From the NCBI GenBank assembly GCA_037349315.1, contig JBAIAC010000003.1, positions 14,570,501-14,634,500 on the forward strand: a DNA stretch of 64,000 nt. Reading direction: 5' to 3'. The number at the start of each line of letters is the position of its first letter. Within the stretch, counting starts at the first letter, position 1. The DNA is from Chelydra serpentina. Taxonomy: Eukaryota > Chordata > Testudines > Chelydridae. Under the pieces are notes generated by a model. The model was not told the DNA's origin, did not search any database, and worked only from the letters and a program-made list of their open reading frames with translations. The position numbers and the translations under genes are program-made. This document shows, piece after piece, positions 1 through 12,174 of the stretch.

Positions 1-133
1 ACCAACAATTTCTTCCTTATAGGGTCTTTAGTGCTTTCCTCTAGGATCCTTTAACTCTGCCTACAAGCAAGAAGAATGACCCCCTCCTCTCATTACTGGA
101 CTGCAGGAGAAGGACAATTGAAGCTGTCACTAA

Positions 134-371
134 GAGTATGTCTACATGGGGATAAAAACCCGAATCTGGCCCAAGTCAGCTGACTCAGGCTTGTGGGGGT
201 CAGGCTCCAGGGATGAAAATTTGCTGTGCAGACACTCAGGGTCAGGCTGGAATAGCAGCTCTGGGCTCCCATGGCCACACTGCAAGTTTTAGCCCTGCAG
301 CCTGAGCCTGCTGACCCAGGCTAGCCGTGGCCATGCCATGTGGCTTTTAGCCCTGTGTAGACATAGCCTAG
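134..371. mobile_element. Short MITE with GTMTGTCTACA-type ends
   Basis: The block opens with AGTATGTCTACATG and closes with TGTGTAGACATAGC, an inverted terminal repeat of about 12 bases. The halves also carry complementary GC-rich text (CAGCTGACTCAGG against CTGACCCAGGCTAG). It has no coding capacity. I recognise the family as a common turtle non-autonomous DNA transposon but cannot assign a superfamily, because no clear TSD is visible. The flanks 1-133 and 372-493 hold nothing I recognise. Confidence 0.7.
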
Positions 372-493
372 GAGGCCCCAATGGCCCTCACACCTGCTAA
401 TGATGCTATGTTATCTTCTCATGGAAATACTATTAACGTGTGTCACCCCTTAGGCAGTAAACACAGATTGGTAAAAGAGAAAGGTAATGTATT

Positions 494-1800
494 TGTGACG
501 GGGTGTCCACCCCACACAAGGCCTGGACAGGTAAAATAGGCCAATTAACCCATAGGCTGCAACTGGAGGGAAGCCAGGGACTGGTGAGGTCTAATAGCTG
601 ATGAAGCCCAGCTGTAGGAGGCTGGGATTTGTATAAAAAGAGAAAGTTGGTGGTAAGCTCTGCAGTTGTGCCCTAGAGAGGAGGGGAGTCGGCTAGGTAC
701 ATGGAGGAGCCCTAGAGGGACGGTAAGACCAGGCATAGGCACCGATTCTGTGGGTGCTCCGGGACTGGAGCACCCACGGGGAAAAATAAGCTCCCCTCCC
801 CGCTCCGCCCCCGCACCCCACCTCCGCCTCCTCCCCTGAGTGCGCAGCGTCCCCGCTTCTCCTCCCAGCTCTTGCCACCGCAAAACAGCAGTCTCGTGGC
901 GTACCAAGATCTGGGAGGGAGGGGGGAGGAGCAGGAACACGGCGCGCTCAGGGGAGGCGGTGGGGAAGAGACGGAGCCAGGGCAGGGATTTGGGGAAGGA
1001 GTTGGAATGGGGCCAGGATAGGGGTGGAGTCAGGGCAGGGCCGGGGGCAGAGGGGGGTCAAGCACCCACTGGGGCCAGCAGAAGTCGGCGCCTATGAGTC
1101 CAGGGATTCTGCCTTGACCTATAGGCTCTGGCAAGAACCTGAGAAGGGGTCAAATAGCCATAGGGAGCAGAAGAAGCTCCAGTAGTGACCCAGGGGTGAA
1201 CCAGAACATAGGGGAGAAAGACACTGCTGTAGTGGTGGAATGGCAGAACAGCACTTTTGCCACATGGAGGGTGCCATTTTGAGAATATATGTCCTCAGCA
1301 TAGCATGACCTCACATACAGCATGTGTGTGAGGACACAACGCAGGGAGCACACCATTTGGTAGAGCAAAGTGGGGTCCTCTGCACAGCCTGGTGCATGTG
1401 AGTTCAAAGTGGTGGGGGTGTTCTGGCAGATGGCCATTCAGGACTGAACCACTGAAAAAAGCTAGGAAAGAGCCCAGGGAAAGAGCAACAAGGTCATAGC
1501 TGAGCATAGGATCTCTGGGCTGGAACCAAGAAGAGTTGGTGGGTCCAGGTTCCCCTACCAGCCACTGGAAAAGTGTCATACACTGGGCAATGGATCAGTC
1601 TGTCCAGTGGGACTTTGATACCCCAGAAAGGGAGCACTAGAGTGACCTGGCCAGAAGTCTGAGTCAGGGACAGAGAAAGACCACGGGGCGAGCGACTGAA
1701 GGAGGGGGTGGCAGACCCGAGAAGAGCTAATCCTAAAATGAGTCACAAGGAGGCGCCGCAGCAGTGACTAGTAGACCCAGGGACAGTAATCCATTGCCAG
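494..1800 (+). mobile_element. LTR-retrotransposon remnant (LTR plus internal DNA)
   Basis: It starts with TGTGACGGGGTGTCC, a typical TG-type LTR start, and has a TATA-like TATAAAAAG at about 634-642. Text from about 1100 to 1800 continues the internal part of an element I recognise from turtle genomes, with degraded gag-like coding potential. No intact reading frame remains; the antisense open frames at 1119-1579 are not its genes. A separate GC-rich MITE at 735-1093 interrupts it. The 3' boundary is approximate. Gypsy-like is my guess. Confidence 0.55.
735..1093. mobile_element. GC-rich MITE with GGCGCC ends, inside the LTR element
   Basis: It runs from TAGGCACCGATTCTGTGGG to AGTCGGCGCCTA. 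Near the left end GGGTGCTCC and GGAGCACCC form a hairpin. A relative lies at 11603-11841. The open frames on both strands here result from GC-rich composition. It splits LTR-element text that resumes at GAGTCCAGGGATTCTGCC, so it is younger than its host. Confidence 0.55.
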
Positions 1801-3344
1801 ATAAACAGATCACTAGACATTTAAAACAGAAAGTAAGTTACCAGACTGAAATTAGCCAAGAAGATGGAGAAGGTTATGATGTTTGTCAGCTCCCTCCTTC
1901 CAGTCTAAACATAATATTCAGCATATCCCATGACATCTCATAAAGCCACTGCTTCTACCAAATCACTAGCTTTTATGGAGACAGTAATGAACATAAGATG
2001 CCTTAGTAGGAGTCATAAAATCGTAAACATTTTGAGCACTAAAACACAAGCGGCAATACTTTGTAAACAGAAAACATTCAGATAACTCGGGGAAATGGGG
2101 ATGTTTCAACACTGGCTATAAAGAGCGGCTGGTTTATGAATATAGTATTTCTTCTGAATTTACAATAAATTCACCTTTCCTGATTCGGAGTTCTTTAAAA
2201 ATAGTTTTGTAGACACAAATCCCAACTGATTTAAGAACAACGGCAACAACAAAATCAATCCATACAGCAAAGGCCCAGGGAAATAGATAAAAATCCCATT
2301 GAAACTCAAGATGCATTTTAGATTTTTTTTCCTTTGTGTGAATGGTCCTCAGTGTGTCCTTGCAGAGAATGAGTTTTATTCACATGCTTCAGGCATAAAA
2401 GTCAAAATGTAACATCTTTCTTACTATTCTACATTGTAGGGATTAAGACATTTCCGATCCTTCTGAGCTATAGTGGTGTGAAACCCTCATGGCAGTTCAG
2501 GTATTAATATGGATTGCATTGATGTGACTTTAATAACCTTTTTATCTAATCTGTAATACTATGCTTATTTACTGTTCCTTGACAAGTACAGAACCTGACT
2601 GAAGAGGGCTCTGGCGAACATTAAGGATTCTGAACAAACAGGTAAAGATAAGAAAAAAGTATTAAAGGATTAAGGGCAAAGACAAAATGGAAATAGGTAT
2701 AAGAAGAAAAATTGAAATATCTCTGAAGGGAGGTTTTTGAAAAATTGGCATTTGTTGAAACAGATTAAATTAACCAAATGTAATTCTATTTGTCCTGTTG
2801 TACATATTCCATAGTATTAAAAGAAATGGGTTTTACCCTCTTGCAATTGATGTTGTTCAGTAAGATATACTTCAAAGTAAAGTTTCAGGACATAATGATC
2901 GTTGATGATAGTAGTTATTTTAAAGAACCACTGCACCTTCCTTTGGAAAGAATGTCATTCCTCACATGCTGACTTGACAGAACCAGAGAAATTGCTGCTG
3001 CTGCCTTCATTTAAATGGACAGCATACCCCCGAATACAGTAGCTGGACAGCAAACATCCTTGTTTCATTGACATACCAAATGACTGGAGAAAATATCACA
3101 GAGATTGTCAGATAGCAGGGTATTGCACTATTTTTATATAGTAAAAAGTGAGAGAAAAGTGCTTAAATAGTACCGGATATATCCCTGTATTCACACCAAC
3201 ACACTGCTGTAATAATCTTTATATAAATTAGGCCTTGTCAGATATAATTTGCAAACTAATACCTTGCTGGTCAGTAATATCCTGATGTAATGTATGTAGC
3301 AACAGTATCTATAAAGTTATGAACACAAACTGAAATTAGGATTG
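1801..3344. other. Repeat-poor AT-rich DNA
   Basis: I see no transposon text, no frame above 60 codons of interest and no RNA gene. Composition is even and AT-rich, like ancestral intergenic or intronic DNA. Conserved regulatory sequence cannot be excluded. Confidence 0.4.
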
Positions 3345-4320
3345 AAATGTGTTTACCAGACAAGTCATGGGAGTGGGTAAACCTGTTCCTCAAAGATAAA
3401 GGGCAAGCTGATGCCTCTAGTCAGGTGTCAAAGTTGATGGGCAATCACCTATCAAGTAGTCATTCTTTGGCAAAGGGGATGCAGGAACAGAATAATCTGC
3501 ATTGTAGCAAATAACATGGAACCTGTTTCAGCCCGGAGACTCCATGTCTCCATCCTCACAGTGGGAAGGAACTTTATCTAGGGGTAACCCTCAGGAAAAT
3601 GCATTTCAAAGGGTGACTGGACTATAAAAGTGAGAGGCAAAAAAACACCCCAGGCATTCTCTTTCACTCGCTCACTCTCTCTTTCACCTAAGACCGCAAA
3701 GGAACCTGCCCTTTGGACTTTGAAAGCAGACACTGACTTGAAAATTTGGTCCACCTTGTTGCTGGGAATATGTTAGAATTTTACCTTGAACCAAGTCTAG
3801 TTTATTATGTTTTAGCTACTTGTTTTATCTTTATTTCTCTTGTAGCAATTTCTGGCTTTAATGCCTTATACTTGTACTCACTTAAAATCTCTATCTTTGC
3901 AGTTAAATAAACTTGTTTTATTCTTTACTCAAAACGAATCCAGTGCTGTGTTTAAACTGAATTGTTTGGCAACTCCAAGTAAAGTAGAATCCTGTTGTAC
4001 AGTGACTCCTTACAGATACAGTGTACCTCTCATATCTGACCTGGCCAGGATGGGGCTAGTCAGTGCAAAACACACATTTTGGGGGAAATATGGGACTGGG
4101 GAGTGTTGGGGCCACCCTGCAATCCCTAACCAAGGCTGGCGGATGCCAGAGTGTAGCTGGTGTGTTGCTGGCAGGCTGCTGGGGTCAGAGCTACTGGACC
4201 AGTGCTGCAGCTCTACACAGACACTCAGGGTGTGACCGGCATATGGCCAGGTTGGGAGCTACAGCAGCAAAGCATTGTGAGGCACCCCAGGTTGCAGGGT
4301 GACACAACCCCCCACTGGTC
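3345..4320 (+). mobile_element. LTR of an endogenous retrovirus-like element
   Basis: The block has the order expected of an LTR: a TATA box (CTATAAAAGTG, 3621-3631), CT-rich text after it (CTCACTCTCTCTTTC), then AATAAA at 3905-3910 followed by T-rich DNA. I recognise the text as a recurrent turtle LTR. The ends are not sharply defined and no TSD was found, so the borders are approximate. No gag, pol or env follows. Confidence 0.6.
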
Positions 4321-5390
4321 TCAATTGCACCCCACAAATGTGATACTTGCTAGAAATAACCAGGCCTTGACATTTGCATTTCAGTTGACTAGTCTAACAG
4401 CAGCAGTCCACAGAACTATGTCATAGGAAAAACAGAGTTACTGGACAGCAGTTGTCGGGATTCATCCTTTTGTAAAGATTGGCATCTGATTGCACTGATC
4501 CTTTAACAGAGCAAAGTTGTTTGTACCCTTGCACCAGGAAAGACATCTACTGTTATCACCGACAATAACATTTGTGTGTTCATTGTATATTGTATTCCCA
4601 GACTATATATCAGTAACTTCAGGTTAAAAATCATGTGGTCATTATCCACAAAGTAAGTTTTACAAACCTAGAAAATTCAGAGTTAAGGTTAAACATTAAA
4701 CAAAATCCAAACATCTTACAGTATGGAAAGGGTCAGTTAAACAACCTTACACCCAAACAACCTTAACACTGCACTGTAAGGATGCTATACAATAACCATA
4801 CAATTATGATTAACACAGTTTATTGTCCCAGAGAAGATTGATTTTTAAAGATATATTAGAATGATGTGGAGGAGATTTGGGGGGCGTGGGGGTTGCTTTT
4901 TGTTTTTTCTTACAGTGTCACTAGAGGGCAGAGTTACGGTTGAGTGGAAACACGATGAGGAAACAATATAACAAAATCAATGTGTCTTTAAAGATCACTT
5001 CCCCCTAATCTGGGACCACAAACAGAATGGAATTAAGGTATAACTAATGCATTTTATTAACACAGATTTTTGTTACAACAACAGACACCTGACATGGGAA
5101 ATTTCAGCCCCTATGGTGAAAGTCTAGCAAAGTTACACTCAGTTGCAAATAGGTTCTTATAATGGGAAAGGTCAGACAAACTTAATTATAGGTGGCACTA
5201 CCTGCATCTCCTTTAATACAGTACCACATTAGTGGGCATAAAAATATATACATCTCTATCAGGAAAAACCAAAACCAAACAGAAATATTTTGTAAAGAGG
5301 AGATATAGTGAATGTGTGCTTATATGTCAGGAAATAAAATGTGAACCTATCTTCTCCCCATCCTCCCCACACATGTACTTATTTGTCTTG
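4321..5390. other. Unassigned AT-rich DNA
   Basis: I see no gene or clear repeat here. Short frames are random. The stretch around 4930 has CACTAGAGGGCAG, a phrase often found in old repeats, but too little to classify. Confidence 0.35.
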
Positions 5391-5533
5391 CATTTTAGAT
5401 TATAAACTCTTTGAGGCAGGAATTGATTGGCTTTACGGTGTGTGTATACGGTGCCTAGCAGAATGAACCTGCTCGAGGCTTCTACGTATTATTGCCATGT
5501 AAATCTTTAATGATAATAACAACAACAACAACT
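5391..5533 (+). repeat. L2-like LINE 3' tail with an AAC microsatellite
   Basis: The phrase TAAACTCTTTGAGGCAGG followed by GGTGCCTAGCAGAATG matches the 3' tail shared by L2 LINEs and related SINEs (normally TGTAAGCTCTTTGGGGCAGG, then GCGCCTAGCACAATG). It ends in a short (AAC)n run at about 5517-5532. A sister tail lies at 32460-32585. Confidence 0.6.
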
Positions 5534-5989
5534 TTTAAGATCATTCAGATTTGAAAATTAAAACAGTTAAAATGTTTGTGACTAATTGTAATGTGTTTAT
5601 TAATTTCAGTGCTTTTTTAAAAAAAGCACCTGCCCCTCTCTAGAGGGGCATGTACCATATAAAAACAATTATTACAGAATAAACCAAGGCCAAAATACAT
5701 GTTCTTCCTTACCTGCCCAGTCAGTCAATCAGGCATAAATGATCACACCCTTGGCCCACCTTAATCCCTTCCTTCCCTGAAGCCTGGGAGAAAACAGACC
5801 ATTACAGTGAGCTGAGACCCAGGCCCTGTCAGACGACGAATGGGAAGCAAATTGCCAAGCTGAATACGCCCTGCCCACAGCCCCCACTTATTTCAACAAG
5901 GGGAATGGTGACCTGTATGCTCAGGTGATCTCACCTGCTAGGATACCTCAAGGAGAGGGATTAAGCCATCCACCAGAAGCCAGAATCCT

Positions 5990-6860
5990 ACCAATTCAGG
6001 TCTTTCTGTAGCGAAGGCAGCCCCTGGGAGCCAATTACAAGTCAGTGCAGATCTGGGAGCACAGGGGTAAGTTGTTCCCTGTGGGAAGTGCCACTAAGCA
6101 AGCAGGCCTCAGCATTTTTGGGCTGATCCTCATTTGATACTCCATGGGAAGCCAGTGTAGGAAGGGGAGGACAGGTCTGATGGACTTGCAATAGCCCATG
6201 TTGCTGAGGGGACACGCTGCAGCCTCCCGTACTAGTTGGATTTTCCAAGTGCCGAAGGCATCATGCCCAGGCCTATCGCATTGCTGTAGTTCAGCCAAGA
6301 GGCGAGGAAGGCGTGAATAGCTGAGGCCAGGTCACTGTCTGCCAGGGTCAGATGGTGTCTCCTAGGCAACTGGCGATGGTAGAACGTGTCGCTCAGATAC
6401 CGCTGTGTGAGCGCTTACCCTCAACAATCTAGGAGCATTCCTAAACGAAGGACTGAACTGGCCAGTCGTGAGCGCGTGCTTTCAACCACGGGGATGGCAC
6501 CGTGGCTACAAACTCTTACAAGTGCTTTCCTCTGCCCACCAGCATGAGCTCGGTCTTGCCTGGGTTCCGCTTCAGACAGTTGTTCTTCAGCCGTGTCCTG
6601 ATCTCATCCTAGCACTGGCCCACCTTGGCGGTAGCGGTGTGGCTGCGTAGGCAGAGCTGTGGGTGATCTGCTTAGGGCTGCACTTGAGTCCATCTGACCA
6701 GTTCACCCCGTGACTGCCTGTAGACACTGAACAGGACTGGAGAGGGGATGGACCCTGGTGGGACTCCACAAGTGAGGGCTCTAGTGGTGGAGGTGCAGTT
6801 TCCCATCATTGCTCGTTGGGTGCATCCCCCAGGAAGGAGCCAACTTGTTCTGGCTATCTG
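5990..6860 (-). mobile_element. Degraded L2-type LINE, reverse-transcriptase region
   Basis: Minus-strand frames give scattered pieces of L2/Rex-type ORF2. One has a GVPPGSIPSPVLFSVY motif, the RT motif B (usually GVPQGSILSPLLFNIY). Nearby in another frame are ADHPQLCL, where YADDTQLYL is expected, and NPGKTELMLVG. Further on is VLPFLHWLPMEYQMR, the conserved HWLP region. The catalytic YADD is lost (ADH) and the frame is broken several times, so the copy is dead. It is old compared with the CR1s of the window. Flanks 5534-5989 and 6861-7010 are probably more of it but too eroded to claim. Confidence 0.65.
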
Positions 6861-7010
6861 CTCCGTGCGGGATACCCACTGCGGAGAGAAGGGGGATGAG
6901 TGCAGCAGCACACCTTAGCCAGGCACTTGTTTGTTCAGAGAGTTTGAATGGCCTCCAATTGTCACTGTGCTTGGTGCTGTATCTCCGAGAGTAATCCAAT
7001 GCGTACACAT

Positions 7011-9199
7011 GTTGTTGATGGCACTTGTGGCAAAGCTTCTGCCCCTCATCAGGGAACCCTTTTAACTTGGCTTCCTGTTTGTCACACTCTTTAAGTGTCT
7101 TGTAACCTAGTTATTCGCTCTCTCGAGGATGTGGGTGTGGGTGTGTGTTAGTGTTAAGACTCCTCCTGTGGACTTTAAAGTCCAAGTCACCGCACTAGCG
7201 CATTCTATATTGTTTTCTTGTTCAACAGCAACACATGTACGGTAGCAATGCTCACGCTTCTGGGGGATAATGACATTTTTGGAGGTTTTACTGTAATCAT
7301 TACTCTTGCTTCTTTATTAAGAGACTTGACTTTAATCTTCTGCTTCAGCTATGTGGTTTGTCTTATGAATATTAATGTACAACCCAAAGGGATCTAGCCT
7401 GTGAATATGAATTAGAGAGAATTTTTTTAATTATTAAAAAAATAGAAAGGCATTTTATGGTGAGTGTCTTTCAAGGGTGCACTGGTTCTAATTTAATCAG
7501 CATGTAGTCATCATGTATGCCACCAGCACTCCAGGCACTAGAGTAATTGAAATGATTCCAGCTTGTTTAATAAAGTAATTTCAATTACACCAGGAGTTGA
7601 GTCAGAAAATGTCAGCGGCACAAAGTTTATGTTGCTTAGGATAAGCAACAGGACTGCAGATGAAGTGACATTGTAGGGAATGTGTAATGCCCTCAAGGAC
7701 CCTTACAGTCATAGGGCTTGATCCTACAGTTCTTGCACACTCAACGCTCCCAGTGGAATCAAGAGTTCTGTATGTATGTAAATCCCGGATGGCTGCACAC
7801 AGGTAACGAACAGGGTTTGAACATGAGACCTTCAGCACCACAACATAGACCTAGAATACCTCAGCTAAAGGAGTGACCCCAATTGTTGGTAGCAATAGTA
7901 GGCTGTTCTCATCTAGCAGACCAGTTCAAAGAAGCAGATGAACTACAATTTGCTGGTGGGGTACATACCCAAGACTGCAGGATGTTTGCTTACATATATG
8001 CACCCAACGTGTTTCAAAGTCATTAACAGACCAATTTTCTCAACTTTGATTGATTAGGGGGCAGCGTGGGGCAGAAGGAAAGGCTGTCTTGGCAGAATTC
8101 AGCAGTGCAGCTGTTCTTATTACAAACTAAACATCGCTGACTAGCTCCAGCCTGCCTTGGGTATGTAGGTTTCCTTTCAGAAGTGAAAATCCATAGCCAT
8201 CCTACCCTTTCAGCATGTCTGACGAGCAAAGACAAATTTCCCTGCTCCTTAATACATGCTGATCTCTGACCTGATAACACCTTTCTTTGTAACAAGGACA
8301 AGAAGCCTTGTAATGGTACAGTTCTATCATCTCAGGGCAGAAACACACTGAAAGTCCAATATTGCCTTGACCAGATGAGACTAATCAGCCTCTGAAAGCA
8401 ATGCTGGTGGGAGTTGCTTTTTTGTCATTGTCGCAGCCCCGCGTTTCCTTTGCCCCAGCATTGGCGCGCTGGCCCTGCCTATATGTATGTCCCAGGACTG
8501 GGTAACTGCTAACACCACTGAGCTTCACTTTTGGAAATTTGACCTTGTATCAGCCCCTCACTCTGCTCCTTTATTCCAAGGAGCTGGTCCCCAGGAGCAG
8601 GTGCACAATGATAAGTACGGTAGGTGCTCTTCAAAAGACTGCAGGAAAACAGAGTCACTGTAGCTCCAGTCCAGACTTGGTTAATGCTCACTTATTGTAT
8701 TAACTTACACCTAAACCCAAGAATAAACTCACTGAGAACCCCTTTCGGGTACCTTCAGCCAAGTCCTGGAGCATCCCATCTCCAGCGAGCCAGCCTCAAG
8801 TCTCCCTTCCCCTAGTCCTCATCTGACGGCTGGAATCGGAAGAAACATTAGATGCTGGCCCCCGGCAACCAAACAGGCCTTTACAGAGGCTCAACTGTGA
8901 CATCACTGTCTCATATCCCACCACAGGTTTTATTTCCCAAGCAACCCCATCCCCAAAAGGACATTAACTCCACATATTACCCAACATTCTCCAGTCTTCA
9001 GCAGATTCTCATTGTTTTTCTTAAAGTAACTACACTAATAATGAAAGTGCCGTCACGCTTTGTGAGAAGCAGGATGTAGGGACAGAACAGTGACTCGGAC
9101 TGTGTTTGACAAACAGGTCCGGACGGGACACTCAACTACATGTCCTGGTGCGGAAAGAACAAGGGGAAGTCTAACGAGTGCAGTGGAAGTCTACAGGGA
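7011..9199. other. Long stretch with no recognised gene
   Basis: I see no supported coding region. Text at about 8430-9060 is moderately GC-rich and could be part of an antisense LTR, but I found no paired TG and CA ends or TSD. The rest is ordinary AT-rich DNA. Confidence 0.3.
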
Positions 9200-9374
9200 T
9201 CATAGAATATCAGGGTTGGAAGGGACCTTAGGAGGTCATCTAGTCCAACCCCCTGCTCAAAGCAGGGCCAATCCCCAAACTTTTGCCCCATATCCCCAAA
9301 TGGCCCCCTCAAGGATTGAACTCACAACCCTGGGTTTAGCAGGCCAATGCTCAAACCACTGAGCTATCCCTCCC
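9200..9374 (-). mobile_element. Turtle tRNA-derived SINE, CR1-type tail
   Basis: In minus orientation it reads GGGAGGGATAGCTCAGTGG (box A region), then GGTTGTGAGTTCAATCC (box B), and ends with the CR1-like tail TTGGACTAGATGACC, then CCAACCCTGATATTCTATG. A and B boxes are known RNA polymerase III promoter elements of tRNA-derived SINEs. The tail shared with CR1 implies mobilisation by CR1 reverse transcriptase. It is not a functional tRNA gene. Confidence 0.9.
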
Positions 9375-9644
9375 TCATGTTGGCTCAGCTATTTGCTGTT
9401 CCTTGCTAGGGCACCTGTCACTCTCCGCCATCCCCCAGGTAACGGTGCCATCGGTGCTGAGCACTGGCAGCTCCCAGGCAAGTCAGCGGTGGTTGCGGTT
9501 GGTCAGAATGTTGAGGGAGCGAGCCCACAATCTCCAACTGGTTTAAATCAAACTGGATTGTCACAAATAAACACATGGGCCCCAGTCCCGGGCCGCATCC
9601 AAGCTGCGCACTCTGCAGTTGGAGGGGGAGGGTGGCAAGGAGCA

Positions 9645-10768
9645 TGTGACAGTGTCCCCATAAAACTTTATGGGGAGATGCTTATAACTATATATGTGTA
9701 ACGTTTTATACTACATGTGCCATGTAACATATCTCTGTGAAAGTTATGACCTACTGAATTTATTCCTCCTGTTTGTAGGCATGTATCATTGTTGTGGTGG
9801 TAGTTATGAACATTGGTTTTATATTTGCTGGTTTTATGCATAGCTTTTGTAAGAACATGGGGCCAGGTCCAGAGGAAGGAATGTGCAAGTTGAGTACAAG
9901 TACTTAACAGACAAAAGAAGGTGCAGACCCCAATCCACATCGGGGCCCCAGTCAAGGATGCAACTGGTTAGACTGGTTAGGGCACATGGACAGGTGACTT
10001 GCCCATGTGATCCCAAAACTCCAGGGCTACTGGATCCTACGCAGGGAGAGGAAGAAAGGCTATAAAAGCCCTTGCAAGACCCTTCCTTTTTGGCTTCAGC
10101 TGGCTAAAGGGAGAGGCTCTCCACCCCCCCAAGCACATTCCTGAGGGGAACTGAACAAAGGACAAAGACACCAGGGGGTGCGGCTATTGGACCTAGGCTA
10201 ATTCTACAGCCTGTAAAAAGGAAAATATCCGAATCTGGTGAGGCTTTTATCTGTGTTAACTTTGAATAGGCATAGACGTGCGTGTTTTATTTTATTTTAC
10301 TAAGTAACTTGCTTTGTTCTGTCTGTCACTAATTGAACTCACTTACATCCTATTTTTTGTACTTATTAAAATCACTTTTTACTTATTAAGTTTCCTTGAG
10401 TACGAGTTAGTGCAAAGGGAGAGCAAACAGGTGTGCATACTTTCTATCTGTGAAATAGAAGGCGAACTGTTTATGAGTTTACCCTGTATAAGCTTTATAC
10501 AGGGTAAAACGGATTTATTAAGGGTTTGAACCTCCTTGGAGTTGAGCAGCTGGGTGTCAAAGGCAAGAGCGCTTCCAGGGGCCTTACAGTGGTGAGTGGA
10601 CTTGGTTCGGACCTGGGTCTGTGTTTGCAGCAGATCAGTGGAATCTGGCTCAAAACAGACAGGATTCGGGAGTCCCAAGCTGGAAAAGGCTTGGAAGCAG
10701 GGGCAGAAGTAGCCTTGGCACACCAGGTGGCAGCACCAAGCAGGTCTCTGTGGCCCCAACCCGTCACA
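9645..10768 (+). mobile_element. Solo LTR (1,124 bp) with 5-bp TSD
   Basis: It starts TGTGAC and ends GTCACA, and is flanked by the perfect direct repeat GAGCA at 9640-9644 and 10769-10773. A TATA box (GGCTATAAAAGCCC) lies at about 10058-10071. The palindrome CCTGTATAAGCTTTATACAGG lies at about 10483-10503. A second copy of the family is at 27258-28597. Nothing retroviral lies beside it, so it is a solo LTR left by recombination between two LTRs. The open frames inside are chance. Confidence 0.85.
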
Positions 10769-10809
10769 GAGCATAAAGGAGGCTTTCTATCACCTATATC
10801 ATTTATACG

Positions 10810-11149
10810 CCTCCCCTCCAGCGGGCAGGGGGGTTAGCTGCCGCGGGCGGGAGCTGGCTGCTGCGGGGGGGGGGAGCTGCTGAAGACGGGGGCTGGCTGC
10901 TGCAGGGGGGCGGGGGAGGAGGCTGCCGCTGGGGAGAGCTCTGCGGGGGGGGGCTCCCCGGGCAGGGGGGCGGTGGGCTGGGGTAGGTGCCATGGCGGGC
11001 GGGGTTAGCTGCCACGGGAGGGGCTCCTCTGGTGGGGGGGGGACAGGAGGGAGGGGTTAGCTGCTGCGGGGGGCGGGGTTAGCTGGGCAGGGGCGTGGCG
11101 CAAGGTGGAAGTTTCACCTAGGGCGCGAAACTTCCTTGCACTGGCCCTG
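10810..11149. mobile_element. G-rich MITE remnant
   Basis: The right end GAAACTTCCTTGCACTGGCCCTG is a terminal repeat: its reverse complement appears alone at 11394-11424. Between them is strongly G-rich tandem-like text built from GGGGTTAGCTGC and GGGGGCTGGCTGCTG units. Frames such as the proline-rich ones at 10799-11015 come from the G runs. The left terminus is not visible, so the copy is truncated. Confidence 0.55.
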
Positions 11150-11393
11150 CTCCCCTCCCAATCCTGCAGCTGAGCGAGCCCCAGACTGATCCCTCCCTCG
11201 CTGATCCCTCATCATTCCATGCTGAACACAGGGCCTTCACTGCTGCTTTGCATCTTTGCCAGTCTCCTCTGCAGTCTTAGCTTTCCATTTTGCTTCTCTT
11301 CTGCGTTTCCATGTTATCCTTGATCTGACTCATCACCTCCCACTCTGGGTCCAACGCCTGTCTTGTTATGTTATTTGGGTCTTTCCTATATAC

Positions 11394-11424
11394 AGGGCCA
11401 GTGCAAGGAAGTTTCGCGCCCTAG
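11394..11424. mobile_element. Isolated terminal fragment of the same MITE family
   Basis: CAGGGCCAGTGCAAGG followed by AAGTTTCGCGCCCTAG is the inverted counterpart of the end at 11113-11149. The rest of the element is missing: unrelated text follows at once. Confidence 0.5.
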
Positions 11425-11602
11425 AACTCTGGAGCAGGACAAAACAGAAACTGGTAGGACAGGAAATTATGCAATGAAAATGCATGTGGCTGGCACCTGG
11501 AAATTCCTCCAACAGGGTCACTCTTTCATTGGCTGGGTAAGTTAGTAAAACAGCTGCTGAGGATCTGACCATGCAATGTTCAGGAAGTCAATAGCCAAAT
11601 CC

Positions 11603-11841
11603 AGAGGCGCCAACTTTCTCATTTTCCCCAGGGGTGCTCAACCCCTGCTCCGCCCCAGGCCCAGCCCCCCTTCCACTCCTTCCCCCAAAGCCCTGCCCCA
11701 CCTCTTCCCGCCCCCTCCTCCAAGCACGCCCCACCCTCACTCTGCCTCTTCCTGCCCCCACTCCTCCCCCTCTACACCCAGCACCTTCTGAATGCTGCTG
11801 AACAGCTGATGAGTGCCGAGCACCCACGGAGTCGGCGCCTA
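11603..11841. mobile_element. GC-rich MITE with GGCGCC ends
   Basis: Left end AGAGGCGCCAACTTTCTC, right end GAGTCGGCGCCTA; GAGCACCCACGG lies near the right end. It is the same family as 735-1093. The inside is C-rich (repeated CCCGCCCC-like text), which creates a long antisense glycine-rich frame that is not a gene. No TSD is evident. Confidence 0.55.
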
Positions 11842-12174
11842 TGGCCACATCCTATGCTTGTGTCCAGAACTGGGAACCATGTCACACTCTCAGACCTCAC
11901 GTGAAAAAGTCCCTTTTGAAGTATCCCCATCAGCCAGACTGTGACACTAGTTGCAGCAGCTGAGTTAATGGAGCTGCTCCAGATTTATACCCATGTGAAT
12001 GAAATCAGGACCCGTATGTAAAAACAACACAGCCATAGGGTAGTGATGAATCTGGCCTTTAGTGTACATAGGCAAAGTGCTCACTCACGAAAGGAGCTTT
12101 CACTCCTAATACAAATTTCAAAATGCAAAAGAGTGAGGCACAAAAGCCTCAAGAAAAGCGGACATGCAAGAATT

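Noticed and set aside
9200..9374. tRNA gene (A and B boxes)
   Set aside because: Repeated six times in the window with the same 3' extension, five of them with the CR1-like tail. This is a tRNA-derived SINE and no cloverleaf can be drawn.
10799..11015. Proline-rich minus-strand protein
   Set aside because: A product of G-runs in a MITE.
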